Below are positions 47,046 through 55,436 of a DNA stretch of 64,000 nucleotides, piece by piece (position 1 is the stretch's first letter; every line of letters begins with the position of its first letter). This DNA is from Polaribacter ponticola (lineage in GTDB: Bacteria > Bacteroidota > Bacteroidia > Flavobacteriales > Flavobacteriaceae). The translations under genes were made by a program, and so were the position numbers. The stretch spans positions 62,001 to 126,000 of the forward strand of contig NZ_JAOSLC020000004.1 in the NCBI RefSeq assembly GCF_026191475.2, written 5' to 3'. The notes below the pieces were generated by a model. That model had not been told where the DNA came from, made no database searches, and saw nothing but the letters and a program-made list of their open reading frames with translations.

Positions 47046-49034
47046 ATGGAATTTAAGTTAGTATCAGAATTTTCTCCTACTGGAGATCAACCGGAAGCTA
47101 TAAGACAACTATCCGAAGGTATTTTAGCAGGCGAAAAATATCAAACTTTATTAGGTGTTACAGGTTCTGGAAAAACATTTTCTGTAGCAAACGTAGTAAA
47201 AGAAGTAAAAAAGCCAACTTTGGTTTTGGCACATAATAAAACTTTAGCTGCGCAGTTATATTCAGAATTTAAGCAATTTTTCCCTGAAAACGCTGTCGAA
47301 TATTTTGTTTCTTATTACGATTATTATCAACCTGAGGCGTACATTCCTGTTACTGGTACTTATATAGAAAAAGATCTTTCTATTAATGATGATATTGAAC
47401 GATTAAGACTAAGTGCAACCTCATCTTTATTATCAGGAAGAAGAGACATTTTAGTTGTAGCTTCTGTTTCTTGTTTATATGGTATTGGAAATCCTGTAGA
47501 ATTTAAGAAAAACGTAATTCCTATAGAAGTTGGTCAACAAATAGCTAGAACTAAATTTTTACATCAATTAGTTCAAAGTTTATATTCAAGAACAGAAATA
47601 GAAATTAAAAGCGGAACTTTTAAAGTAAAAGGTGATGTAGTTACTATTTATCCTTCTTACGGAGATAATGGCTATAGAATTCATTTTTTTGGTGATGAAA
47701 TTGAAGAAATAGAATCTTTTGATTTAGAGAATAATACTGTAATAGAAAGCTTCGAAGAACTAACCATTTATCCTGCAAACTTGTTTGTTACTTCTCCTGA
47801 TGTACTACAGAATGCGATTCATCAAATTCAAGAAGATATGATGAAACAAGTTGACTACTTTAAAGAAATAGGCAAGCATTTAGAAGCTAAACGGCTAAAA
47901 GAAAGAACTGAATTCGATTTAGAAATGATTAGAGAACTTGGTTATTGTTCTGGTATAGAAAATTACTCTCGATATTTAGATGGTAGAAATCCAGGAACAA
48001 GACCTTTCTGTTTATTAGATTATTTCCCAAACGACTACTTAATGGTTATTGATGAAAGTCATGTAACAGTACCCCAAACACATGCAATGTATGGTGGCGA
48101 TAGAAGCAGAAAAGAAAATCTTGTAGAATATGGATTTAGATTGCCCGCAGCAATGGATAACAGGCCTTTAAAGTTTGAAGAGTTTGAAGAAATCCAAAAT
48201 CAAACCATATTTGTATCTGCTACTCCAGCCGATTATGAGTTACAAAAAACTGAGGGTGTATTTGTAGAACAAATTATTAGACCAACAGGTTTATTAGATC
48301 CAATAATAGAAATTAGACCCAGTTTAAATCAGATTGATGATTTAATTGAAGAAATACAAATTAGAGTAGAAAAAGACGAACGTACATTAGTAACAACACT
48401 TACTAAAAGAATGGCAGAAGAATTAACAAAATACCTTACTCGAGTTGCTATTAGATGTCGTTACATTCATTCTGATGTAGATACTTTAGAACGTGTAGAA
48501 ATTATGCAAGATTTACGTAAAGGTTTGTTTGATGTACTTATTGGTGTAAATCTTTTACGTGAAGGTTTAGATTTACCAGAAGTTTCTTTGGTAGCCATTT
48601 TAGATGCTGATAAAGAAGGCTTTTTAAGAAGCCATAGATCTATAACACAAACTGTTGGTAGAGCTGCAAGAAACGTTAATGGTTTGGCAATTTTGTATGC
48701 TGATAAAATGACCAATAGTATGCAAAAAACAATTGATGAAACCGAACGAAGAAGAGAAAAACAAATAGCATACAATACTAAAAACAACATTACTCCTACT
48801 CAAATAAATAAAAAAATTGATGATACTTTATCTAAGTCTGCTGTTTCTAGTTATCATTATGATAATGCTATTCAAAAAGCTGCAGAGCAAGACTTACAAT
48901 ATTTACCTAAAGAAGAAATCGAAAAACGTATAAGGGAAAAACGTAAACAAATGGAAGCTGCTGCAAAAGGTTTAGATTTTATTGTTGCCGCTAAATTACG
49001 TGATGAAATTGCTATTTTAAAAGAGCGTTTATAG
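47046..49034 (+). CDS. uvrB: Excinuclease ABC subunit B
   Basis: UvrB is the helicase-like damage-verification subunit of nucleotide excision repair. The 662-residue protein has Walker A GVTGSGKTFSVANV near residue 37, the beta-hairpin YYDYYQPEAYIP that probes DNA, DEAD-type box VIDESHVT, the helicase C region LVTTLTKRMAEELT and QTVGRAARN, and the C-terminal UVR motif (RIREKRKQMEAAAKGLDFIV) that binds UvrA and UvrC. Length matches the family. Intact. It converges on the next gene with a short overlap. Confidence 0.98.
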   Translation: MEFKLVSEFSPTGDQPEAIRQLSEGILAGEKYQTLLGVTGSGKTFSVANVVKEVKKPTLVLAHNKTLAAQLYSEFKQFFPENAVEYFVSYYDYYQPEAYIPVTGTYIEKDLSINDDIERLRLSATSSLLSGRRDILVVASVSCLYGIGNPVEFKKNVIPIEVGQQIARTKFLHQLVQSLYSRTEIEIKSGTFKVKGDVVTIYPSYGDNGYRIHFFGDEIEEIESFDLENNTVIESFEELTIYPANLFVTSPDVLQNAIHQIQEDMMKQVDYFKEIGKHLEAKRLKERTEFDLEMIRELGYCSGIENYSRYLDGRNPGTRPFCLLDYFPNDYLMVIDESHVTVPQTHAMYGGDRSRKENLVEYGFRLPAAMDNRPLKFEEFEEIQNQTIFVSATPADYELQKTEGVFVEQIIRPTGLLDPIIEIRPSLNQIDDLIEEIQIRVEKDERTLVTTLTKRMAEELTKYLTRVAIRCRYIHSDVDTLERVEIMQDLRKGLFDVLIGVNLLREGLDLPEVSLVAILDADKEGFLRSHRSITQTVGRAARNVNGLAILYADKMTNSMQKTIDETERRREKQIAYNTKNNITPTQINKKIDDTLSKSAVSSYHYDNAIQKAAEQDLQYLPKEEIEKRIREKRKQMEAAAKGLDFIVAAKLRDEIAILKERL

Positions 49035-49490
49035 TTTATTTTTAATCATTCTTAACTTGATAATACTATCAATAAACACCTTTGCTTTTTCTTGATATTT
49101 TAATTCATCTTTTTTAGACCAATTATTTCTATTTTGCTGACTCGTTTTATTGTTATTTAAGAATTTAAGTTCTTTTTGTAGTTTCTTAACCCTCTCTTTT
49201 ACAGATAATTCTTTTGTTTCTTTATAGCCTAATTTTTTTAACCCGTTTTCTAGTTTAGAAATTTGTTTAACGTATACATTCTCCTTAGCCTCAGACCATT
49301 TTTTTAACTTTATTAGTTTTTCTTTTTTATTTTTTAAAGAACCAATTCTATCCTTTATTTTTTTAATTAAAATGGTTTTGTCTTGATAAACTTTCATCTT
49401 AAAAAAATCTCCTTTTATTTCAATTTCATTTGAAAAAGAAGAGCCCGTGATAAAAAAAAGTAAAAAAAATAAAATAATAAACTGTTTCAT
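49029..49490 (-). CDS. Secreted lysine-rich coiled-coil hypothetical protein
   Basis: The 153-residue protein has a signal peptide (MKQFIILFFLLFFITGSSFS) and then a highly charged, lysine-rich helical region, likely coiled coil (KIKDRIGSLKNKKEKLIKLK, KQISKLENGLKKL, VKKLQKELKFLNN). I do not recognise a family. The stop lies inside the last codons of convergent uvrB. Exported location is inferred from the signal peptide. No cysteines and no catalytic motif; function unknown. Confidence 0.7.
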   Translation of the reverse strand: MKQFIILFFLLFFITGSSFSNEIEIKGDFFKMKVYQDKTILIKKIKDRIGSLKNKKEKLIKLKKWSEAKENVYVKQISKLENGLKKLGYKETKELSVKERVKKLQKELKFLNNNKTSQQNRNNWSKKDELKYQEKAKVFIDSIIKLRMIKNKL

Positions 49491-49570
49491 AAAAGTATGT
49501 ATACATCAATAATACTCAAAAAGTAAGCCAAAAAAATTAACTAAATAAAAATTCATTCTATTTGAAAATA

Positions 49571-49604
49571 AAAAAAGGTAGCAATTAAAATTACTACCTT
49601 TTTT
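49571..49604. terminator. Bidirectional terminator
   Basis: AAAAAAGGTAG and CTACCTTTTTT pair; it lies after the minus-strand acyltransferase gene's stop. Confidence 0.85.
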
Positions 49605-49634
49605 GTATTAAAAATTATTTTCAAAAAAATAAAA

Positions 49635-50882
49635 CTACATCATTGCTGCTGCAATTTTTTTATAAGTACCATTTTCTAAATTCTCTCTAATAGCTGAAAA
49701 AGCAGTAATCGTTTCATCTATATCTTCTTGAGTATGCGTTGTTGTTGGTATCAATCTTAAAATAATTAACCCTTTTGGTATTACAGGATACACTACAATA
49801 GAACAAAATATACCATGATTTTCACGTAAATCATTCACCATTGCCATTGCTTCAGGAATTTCTCCTTTTAAAAACACTGGAGTAATACAGGTTTGTGTTG
49901 TACCTAAATCGAAACCTGCAGCACGTAAACCAGATTGTAAAGAATTAGTGTTTTCCCACAATTTAGCTTTCAATTCTGGCATTGTACGCAACATATCTAA
50001 ACGTTTTAATGCTCCTTTAACCATTGCCATTGGCAAAGATTTTGCAAACATTTGAGAACGCATATTGTATTGTAAGTACTGAATTACATCTTTATCACCA
50101 GCAAAAAATGCACCAATACCAGCCATAGATTTTGCAAAAGTTGCAAAATATACATCAATTTCATCCTGTACTCCTTGCTCTACTCCTGTTCCTTTACCGT
50201 CTTTTCCAAGCGTTCCAAAACCATGAGCATCATCTACTAATAATCTAAAGTTGTATTCTTTTTTTAAAGCAACAATTTCTTTTAAACGCCCTTGCTCTCC
50301 ACGCATTCCAAAAACACCTTCAGAAATTACTAAAATTCCTCCTCCAGTTTTTTCTGCCATTCTTTTAGCACGCTTAATATTTTTCTCAAAACTCTCCATA
50401 TCGTTGTGCTTATACACAAAACGTTTACCAGCGTGTAATCTTACACCATCTATAATACAGGCATGCGTGTCCATATCATAAACGATAATATCATTCTTAG
50501 TAACTAAAGCGTCTATAGCAGAAACCATACCTTGATATCCGAAGTTAACTAAATAAGCAGCTTCTTTTTCAACAAATTCAGCACATTCTTGTTCTAATTG
50601 CTCATGAAATTTAGTATGCCCAGACATCATTCTAGCTCCCATTGGGTAAGCCATACCGTGTTCTGCAGCAGCTTCTCCATCAACTTTTAATATTTCTGGA
50701 TGATTTGCTAAACCTAAATAATCATTAATACTCCAAGTAACTACTTTTTTGCCATTAAAAGACATTCTGTTAGAAATTGGTCCTTCTAACTTAGGAAATA
50801 CATAATATCCTTCTGCCTGTTTAGCCCATTTTCCTAAAGGTCCTTTATCTTCTTTTATTCTTTCAAATAAATCTATCGCCAT
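49635..50882 (-). CDS. KBL/SPT-like PLP-dependent acyltransferase (alpha-oxoamine synthase family)
   Basis: The 415-residue enzyme belongs to the alpha-oxoamine synthase group, which condenses an amino acid with an acyl thioester. Visible: WSINDYLGLANHPE, DTHACIIDGVRL (PLP-stacking histidine), VDDAHGFGTLGKDGKG (aspartate and histidine), and the PLP lysine in YFATFAKSMAGIG. It is 81 bases downstream of a CBS-like synthase gene on the same strand. Serine palmitoyltransferase is one possibility. Cysteate acyltransferase of sulfonolipid (capnine-type) synthesis is another, because the neighbour could supply cysteate. Cytoplasmic. The choice is inference. Confidence 0.85.
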   Translation of the reverse strand: MAIDLFERIKEDKGPLGKWAKQAEGYYVFPKLEGPISNRMSFNGKKVVTWSINDYLGLANHPEILKVDGEAAAEHGMAYPMGARMMSGHTKFHEQLEQECAEFVEKEAAYLVNFGYQGMVSAIDALVTKNDIIVYDMDTHACIIDGVRLHAGKRFVYKHNDMESFEKNIKRAKRMAEKTGGGILVISEGVFGMRGEQGRLKEIVALKKEYNFRLLVDDAHGFGTLGKDGKGTGVEQGVQDEIDVYFATFAKSMAGIGAFFAGDKDVIQYLQYNMRSQMFAKSLPMAMVKGALKRLDMLRTMPELKAKLWENTNSLQSGLRAAGFDLGTTQTCITPVFLKGEIPEAMAMVNDLRENHGIFCSIVVYPVIPKGLIILRLIPTTTHTQEDIDETITAFSAIRENLENGTYKKIAAAMM

Positions 50883-50963
50883 GTTTCTGTTTTTGATTTT
50901 TACGAACTACAAAGAAACCGCTTTTTTTGCAGTTATTCAAATTGATAAATAAATAGTATAATT

Positions 50964-51959
50964 TTATAGAAATCCTTGTTCTTTCATCCAAGAATCATTG
51001 TAAATTTTATTCATATAACGAGAACCATGGTCTGGAAAAATAAGTACTACAAAACTATCTTTTGTAAACATTCCTAAATCTGCATATTGCTTTGTTGCTT
51101 GTAAAACTGCGCCAGAAGTATATCCTGGAAAAATCCCCTCTTTTTTTACAATTTCTCTTGCAGTTAAAGCTGCATCTTTATCAGATACTTTTTCATACAC
51201 ATCAATTACATCAAAATCTGTAGCTGTAGGAATTAAGTTTTTACCTAAACCTTCTATTTTATAAGGTGAAACTTCGTTCATATCAATCTTACCAGTTTCA
51301 TGATATTTCTTTAAAACAGACCCAATTGCATCTACTCCTAATATTTTTATATCAGGATTTTGTTCTTTTAAATACTTTCCGGTTCCAGAAATTGTACCAC
51401 CTGTTCCGCTAGCAACTACTAGGTGTGTAATTTTACCACCAGTTTGTTCCCAAATTTCTGGTCCTGTAGTTCTGTAATGAGCATCAATATTTAATTCATT
51501 AAAATACTGATTTATATAAACAGAGTTTTTAGTTTTTTTATGAATGGTTTTTGCAACTTCGTAATAAGATTTTGGATCTGCAGCTGGCACATTTGCAGGA
51601 CAAACATGTACTTCTGCTCCCATAGATTTTAGCATATCTATTTTGTCTTGAGACGATTTATCGCTAACAGCTAATATACATTTATAGCCCTTTACAATAC
51701 TAATCATAGCTAAACTAAAACCAGTATTACCAGAAGTAGTTTCTACAATTGTAGATCCTTTTTTTATAATTCCTTTTCTTTCTGCATCTTCAATTATATG
51801 TAATGCAATTCTATCTTTAGCAGAATGTCCTGGATTAAATGCTTCTAACTTTGCAAAATAAGAACCTTTAAAATCTTTTGCTATATTATGTAGTTTCACT
51901 AATGGTGTTTCTCCTACTAACTTTAATATATTTTCAGTAATTCCTTGGTGTCTTGTCAT
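50964..51959 (-). CDS. Cysteine synthase/cystathionine beta-synthase-like PLP enzyme
   Basis: The 331-residue fold type II PLP enzyme has the PLP lysine in [15 protein letters not shown], the phosphate-binding loop [11 protein letters not shown], and [13 protein letters not shown]. Its end [15 protein letters not shown] is closer to cystathionine beta-synthase than to CysK, but there are no C-terminal CBS domains. I place the start at 51959 because a longer frame would run through the terminator of the peptidase gene. Possible products are cysteine, cystathionine or cysteate. With the acyltransferase downstream, cysteate synthase is worth testing. Confidence 0.82.
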   Translation of the reverse strand: MTRHQGITENILKLVGETPLVKLHNIAKDFKGSYFAKLEAFNPGHSAKDRIALHIIEDAERKGIIKKGSTIVETTSGNTGFSLAMISIVKGYKCILAVSDKSSQDKIDMLKSMGAEVHVCPANVPAADPKSYYEVAKTIHKKTKNSVYINQYFNELNIDAHYRTTGPEIWEQTGGKITHLVVASGTGGTISGTGKYLKEQNPDIKILGVDAIGSVLKKYHETGKIDMNEVSPYKIEGLGKNLIPTATDFDVIDVYEKVSDKDAALTAREIVKKEGIFPGYTSGAVLQATKQYADLGMFTKDSFVVLIFPDHGSRYMNKIYNDSWMKEQGFL

Positions 51960-51974
51960 TCTATTCTGTTTATC

Positions 51975-52009
51975 AAAAAAACCAAATTCTAAAAGAATCT
52001 GGTTTTTTT
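51975..52009 (-). terminator. Intrinsic terminator after the S9 peptidase gene
   Basis: A7 with ACCAAATTC and GAATCTGGT with T7 pair with one mismatch; it lies just before the start of the CBS-like gene. Confidence 0.8.
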
Positions 52010-52056
52010 GATTCGAATGCAAAAATACACATCCTTATTGAAATACAAAATTGATT

Positions 52057-54273
52057 TTATAGCTTAATTGACTCTACACCCAATTTGTTTTCTAATGCTA
52101 AGAAGAAAGTATAATCTTTAGCTGTTTCTTTTAATGCTTCAAAACGACCCGATGCGCCACCATGACCAGCTTCCATATTAGTACGTAACATTAATAAATT
52201 AGTATCCGTTTTAAGTTCTCTTAACTTAGCTACCCATTTTGCAGGCTCCCAATATTGTACTTGAGAATCATGAAAACCTGTAGTAACCAACATATTTGGG
52301 TATGCTTTTGCTTCTACTTGATCGTAAGGCGAATACGATTTTATATAATCGTAATACTCTTTATCATTCGGGTTTCCCCATTCATCATATTCTCCAGTTG
52401 TTAACGGAATACTATCATCTAACATTGTAGAAATTACATCTACAAAAGGTACAGCAGCTATTACTCCATTATATAATTCTGGATTAATATTTATAATTGC
52501 ACCCATTAATAAACCTCCTGCAGAACCACCCATTGCATATAAGTGTTTTGCTGATGTATAATTATTTTCAATTAAAAATTTAGAACAATCAATAAAATCT
52601 GTAAAAGTGTTTTTCTTATTCAACATTTTACCATCTTCATACCATTCTCTACCTAAATATTCACTTCCTCTAATATGTGATAAAGCAAAAACAAAGCCTC
52701 TATCTAATAAACTTAAACGAGTAGATGAAAAACTATCTGGAATTGTATAACCATAAGAACCATAAGCATATTGTAATAAAGGTGTACTTTCATTTAGTTC
52801 TGTATCTTTATGATGGACTAATGAAATAGCTACTTTTTTACCATCTCTAGCAGTTGCCCAAACACGTTTGCTTACATAATTATCTTTATTAAACTTACCT
52901 CCTAATACTTCTTGCTCCTTTTTTACTTCTTTAGATTTATCGTTCATATTAAAATCGATAACAGAACTTGGTGTTGTAAAAGAGTTATAAGAGTATCTTA
53001 TAATATCTGTATCAAATTCAGGATTACCAAAAACACCAGCCGCATACGTTTCTTCATTAAAAGGTAAATAGTAATCTTCTTTTTTATCCCAACGTTTAAT
53101 GCGAATTTTATTTAAACCATTTGTACGTTCTTCTAAAACTAAATAGTCTTTAAATATTGAAAAATCTTCTAATAAAGTATCTTCTCTATGCGGAATTACA
53201 TCTACCCAATTTTCTTTAGAAGTATTAATTATAGAGGTTTTCATCAACTTAAAATTTGTAGCATCATCTTTATTGGTTAACATATAAAAATGATCTTTAT
53301 AATGAGAAACATTATATTCTAAATCTTTTTCTCTCTCTTGGATAACAGTAAAATTACCTGTAGGATTATTTGCATCTAAAAATTGCGCTTCTGTAGAAAG
53401 TGTACTGTAAGAACCTATTATTATATAATCGTCAGATTTAGATTTTGTTACATAAGTACCAAAAGTATCGTCTTTTTCATGAAAAACTTCAACATCATCG
53501 GTAGTAGATGTTCCTAAAACATGTCTAAATATCTTTTCACTTCTTAATGTTTCGGGGTTTTTCTTTGTGTAAAAAATGGTTTTATTATCATTTGCCCAAA
53601 CAGAACCACCAGTAGTATTCTCTATTTTATCTTCATAGATTTCACCGGTTTCTAAATTTTTTACTTTTAAAATATACTGTCTTCTACTAACCGTGTCGGT
53701 TGCAAAAACTGCCATTTTATTATCCGGAGAAATATTTAAACCTCCTAATTGAAAATAATCATGCCCTTCTGCTAATTCATTTACATTAAATAGAATTTTT
53801 TCTTCAGCTTCTAAGTTTCCTTTCTTACGACTATAAATTGGGTATTGCTTACCTGTTTCATAACGAGTTATGTAAAAATACCCGTTATCTTTATAAGGTA
53901 CAGAAGAATCATCTTCTTTAATTCTACCTTTCATTTCTTCAAATAAATCTTCTTGAAACTTCTTAGTATAATCTGTAACCTTATCGTAATATTCGTTTTC
54001 TGCTTCTAAATAATTAACAACTTTTTTAGTTTGTTCATCTTTAGTTTCTGCATTTTTTTGGGCATCAGACAAACGCATCCAAAAATAATTATCTATTCTA
54101 ATATCTCCGTGTTTCTCTAATTTTGTTGGCTGTATTTCAGCTACAGGATATTTTGCATCTGTACTCTTCATATTTTTAGTTTCGTTTTTACAAGCGACTG
54201 TAAAAATAAGACTAAAAAGCATTGAGCTTATCATAAATTTTCTCATTTTTTTGTTGTTTGAATTCAGCATCAA
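52057..54273 (-). CDS. Prolyl oligopeptidase-family (S9A, oligopeptidase B-like) lipoprotein
   Basis: The 738-residue serine peptidase starts with a lipoprotein signal (MRKFMISSMLFSLIFTVAC; the true start may be that internal methionine at 54246). Residues about 50-440 form the seven-bladed propeller; the hydrolase domain follows. The catalytic serine is in GGSAGGLLMGA, aspartate in GFHDSQVQYWEP, and histidine in MEAGHGGASGR. It resembles oligopeptidase B (PtrB), cleaving short peptides after basic residues, here probably in the periplasm anchored to a membrane. Single-gene unit. Confidence 0.92.
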   Translation of the reverse strand: MMLNSNNKKMRKFMISSMLFSLIFTVACKNETKNMKSTDAKYPVAEIQPTKLEKHGDIRIDNYFWMRLSDAQKNAETKDEQTKKVVNYLEAENEYYDKVTDYTKKFQEDLFEEMKGRIKEDDSSVPYKDNGYFYITRYETGKQYPIYSRKKGNLEAEEKILFNVNELAEGHDYFQLGGLNISPDNKMAVFATDTVSRRQYILKVKNLETGEIYEDKIENTTGGSVWANDNKTIFYTKKNPETLRSEKIFRHVLGTSTTDDVEVFHEKDDTFGTYVTKSKSDDYIIIGSYSTLSTEAQFLDANNPTGNFTVIQEREKDLEYNVSHYKDHFYMLTNKDDATNFKLMKTSIINTSKENWVDVIPHREDTLLEDFSIFKDYLVLEERTNGLNKIRIKRWDKKEDYYLPFNEETYAAGVFGNPEFDTDIIRYSYNSFTTPSSVIDFNMNDKSKEVKKEQEVLGGKFNKDNYVSKRVWATARDGKKVAISLVHHKDTELNESTPLLQYAYGSYGYTIPDSFSSTRLSLLDRGFVFALSHIRGSEYLGREWYEDGKMLNKKNTFTDFIDCSKFLIENNYTSAKHLYAMGGSAGGLLMGAIININPELYNGVIAAVPFVDVISTMLDDSIPLTTGEYDEWGNPNDKEYYDYIKSYSPYDQVEAKAYPNMLVTTGFHDSQVQYWEPAKWVAKLRELKTDTNLLMLRTNMEAGHGGASGRFEALKETAKDYTFFLALENKLGVESIKL

Positions 54274-54315
54274 TTTACTAATTTTGTTTTTATTATAAAT
54301 TAAAATAAAAAAGAT

Positions 54316-54638
54316 ATGCTAGGAGACCTTTCTGGAATGATGAGTAAACTTAAAGATGCTCAAAAAAAGTTGAAGAAACTAAAAATAGATTAAATTCTGT
54401 TTTGGTTGATGAAAATTCTGCAGATGGAAAAATAAAAGTTACACTTACTGCAAACAGAGAAATAAAATCGATTTCTATTGATAACTCTTTACTTAATGAT
54501 GCCGAAGAATTAGAAGATTTTTTAATTATCACTTTAAATAAAGCGATTGAAAAAGCTTCTAAAATTAATGAAAACGAAATGGCTATTGCTGCAAAAAGCG
54601 GAATGCCAAATATACCAGGAATGGATATGTTTAAATAA
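54316..54638 (+). CDS. YbaB/EbfC nucleoid-associated protein (frame broken)
   Basis: One base added to the A7 run at 54362-54368 restores 107 residues. YbaB/EbfC proteins are small DNA-binding dimers. The family pattern is clear: [20 protein letters not shown] at the N-terminus, the central beta strands with [16 protein letters not shown], and the C-terminal [11 protein letters not shown]. It is divergent from the peptidase gene and starts a run of small plus-strand genes. Without the added base it would end after 25 residues, so an artefact is likely. Confidence 0.9.
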
Positions 54639-54646
54639 TTTAAGTT

Positions 54647-54940
54647 TTGAGTTTAGAAGATTACATGTTGCCTTGCTTAAACAAACAACTGTTTGGTATA
54701 GATTGTGTTGGTTGTGGTTTTCAAAGAGCATTTATACATGTTGTAAAAGGTAATTTTACAGCTGCTTTTAACATATATCCTGCAATTTATACATTATTGC
54801 TTTTTGCAATATTTTTGCTTCTAAATTTAAAATTCAAGTTTAAAAACAGTAGAAAAATAATTATTACTTTCGCAATTATAAATGTTTTGATAATATTAAT
54901 AAGCTATTTTATTAAAATGAAACATCTATTTACACTCTAA
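54647..54940 (+). CDS. DUF2752 membrane protein
   Basis: The 97-residue protein matches DUF2752: the hallmark CVGCGFQRAF follows a short N-terminal segment, then a hydrophobic stretch (IYTLLLFAIFLLLNL) and a second helix (IITFAIINVLIILISYF). The start is TTG at 54647 or the ATG at 54665; TTG fits the family length better. Function unknown. It lies 8 bases after ybaB and 12 before the next gene, so these three are probably co-transcribed. Confidence 0.8.
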   Translation: MSLEDYMLPCLNKQLFGIDCVGCGFQRAFIHVVKGNFTAAFNIYPAIYTLLLFAIFLLLNLKFKFKNSRKIIITFAIINVLIILISYFIKMKHLFTL

Positions 54941-54952
54941 TTAAAAAATAAA

Positions 54953-55285
54953 ATGGAAAGACAAAGTTTACCCAATGCAACAGTATCACTAGTTTTAGGA
55001 ATATTTTCTATATTAACTTGTATATGTTATGGTGTTTTAGGACTACCTCTTGGTATTGTTGCATTTGTACTTGGTAATAAAGCGCTAAAAGTATTTAATG
55101 AAAACCCAGAAAATTATAAAAGTTCTGGTAATGCAAGTGCTGGTAAAATTTTAGGTATTGTAGGTATCGTTTTAAACCTTGCTTTTATTCTTGTTATTGT
55201 TTGGGCAATTTCTAAAATTGGATGGGAAAACATGCAGGACCAAGAATTGATGCAACAAAGAATGAACGAAATATTAGGTAAATAA
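54953..55285 (+). CDS. Small two-helix membrane protein (CCC-motif/DUF4190-like)
   Basis: The 110-residue protein has two membrane helices separated by a short loop (VSLVLGIFSILTCICYGVLG and GKILGIVGIVLNLAFILVIV) and the GIVAFVLGNKALK linker typical of DUF4190-like and CCC-motif proteins. A polar tail with M and Q residues follows. Function unknown. It shares spacing of 12 bases with the preceding gene. A 3' hairpin or terminator is weak; the next gene is about 150 bases on. Confidence 0.75.
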   Translation: MERQSLPNATVSLVLGIFSILTCICYGVLGLPLGIVAFVLGNKALKVFNENPENYKSSGNASAGKILGIVGIVLNLAFILVIVWAISKIGWENMQDQELMQQRMNEILGK

Positions 55286-55436
55286 ACTTACTTTTTAATC
55301 ATAAAACATAAATGCAACTCAGTAAGAGTTGCATTTTTTTTGTGCTAAAAATATAATTAACGTTACGTAAACATAGTTTATCTATTGTAAATGATAACTT
55401 TGCATTCACAAAAAAATTAAATACTTATTTTTAATA

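Noticed and set aside
51960..52022. 21-residue N-terminal extension of the CBS-like enzyme
   Set aside because: It would translate through the terminator of the upstream peptidase gene.
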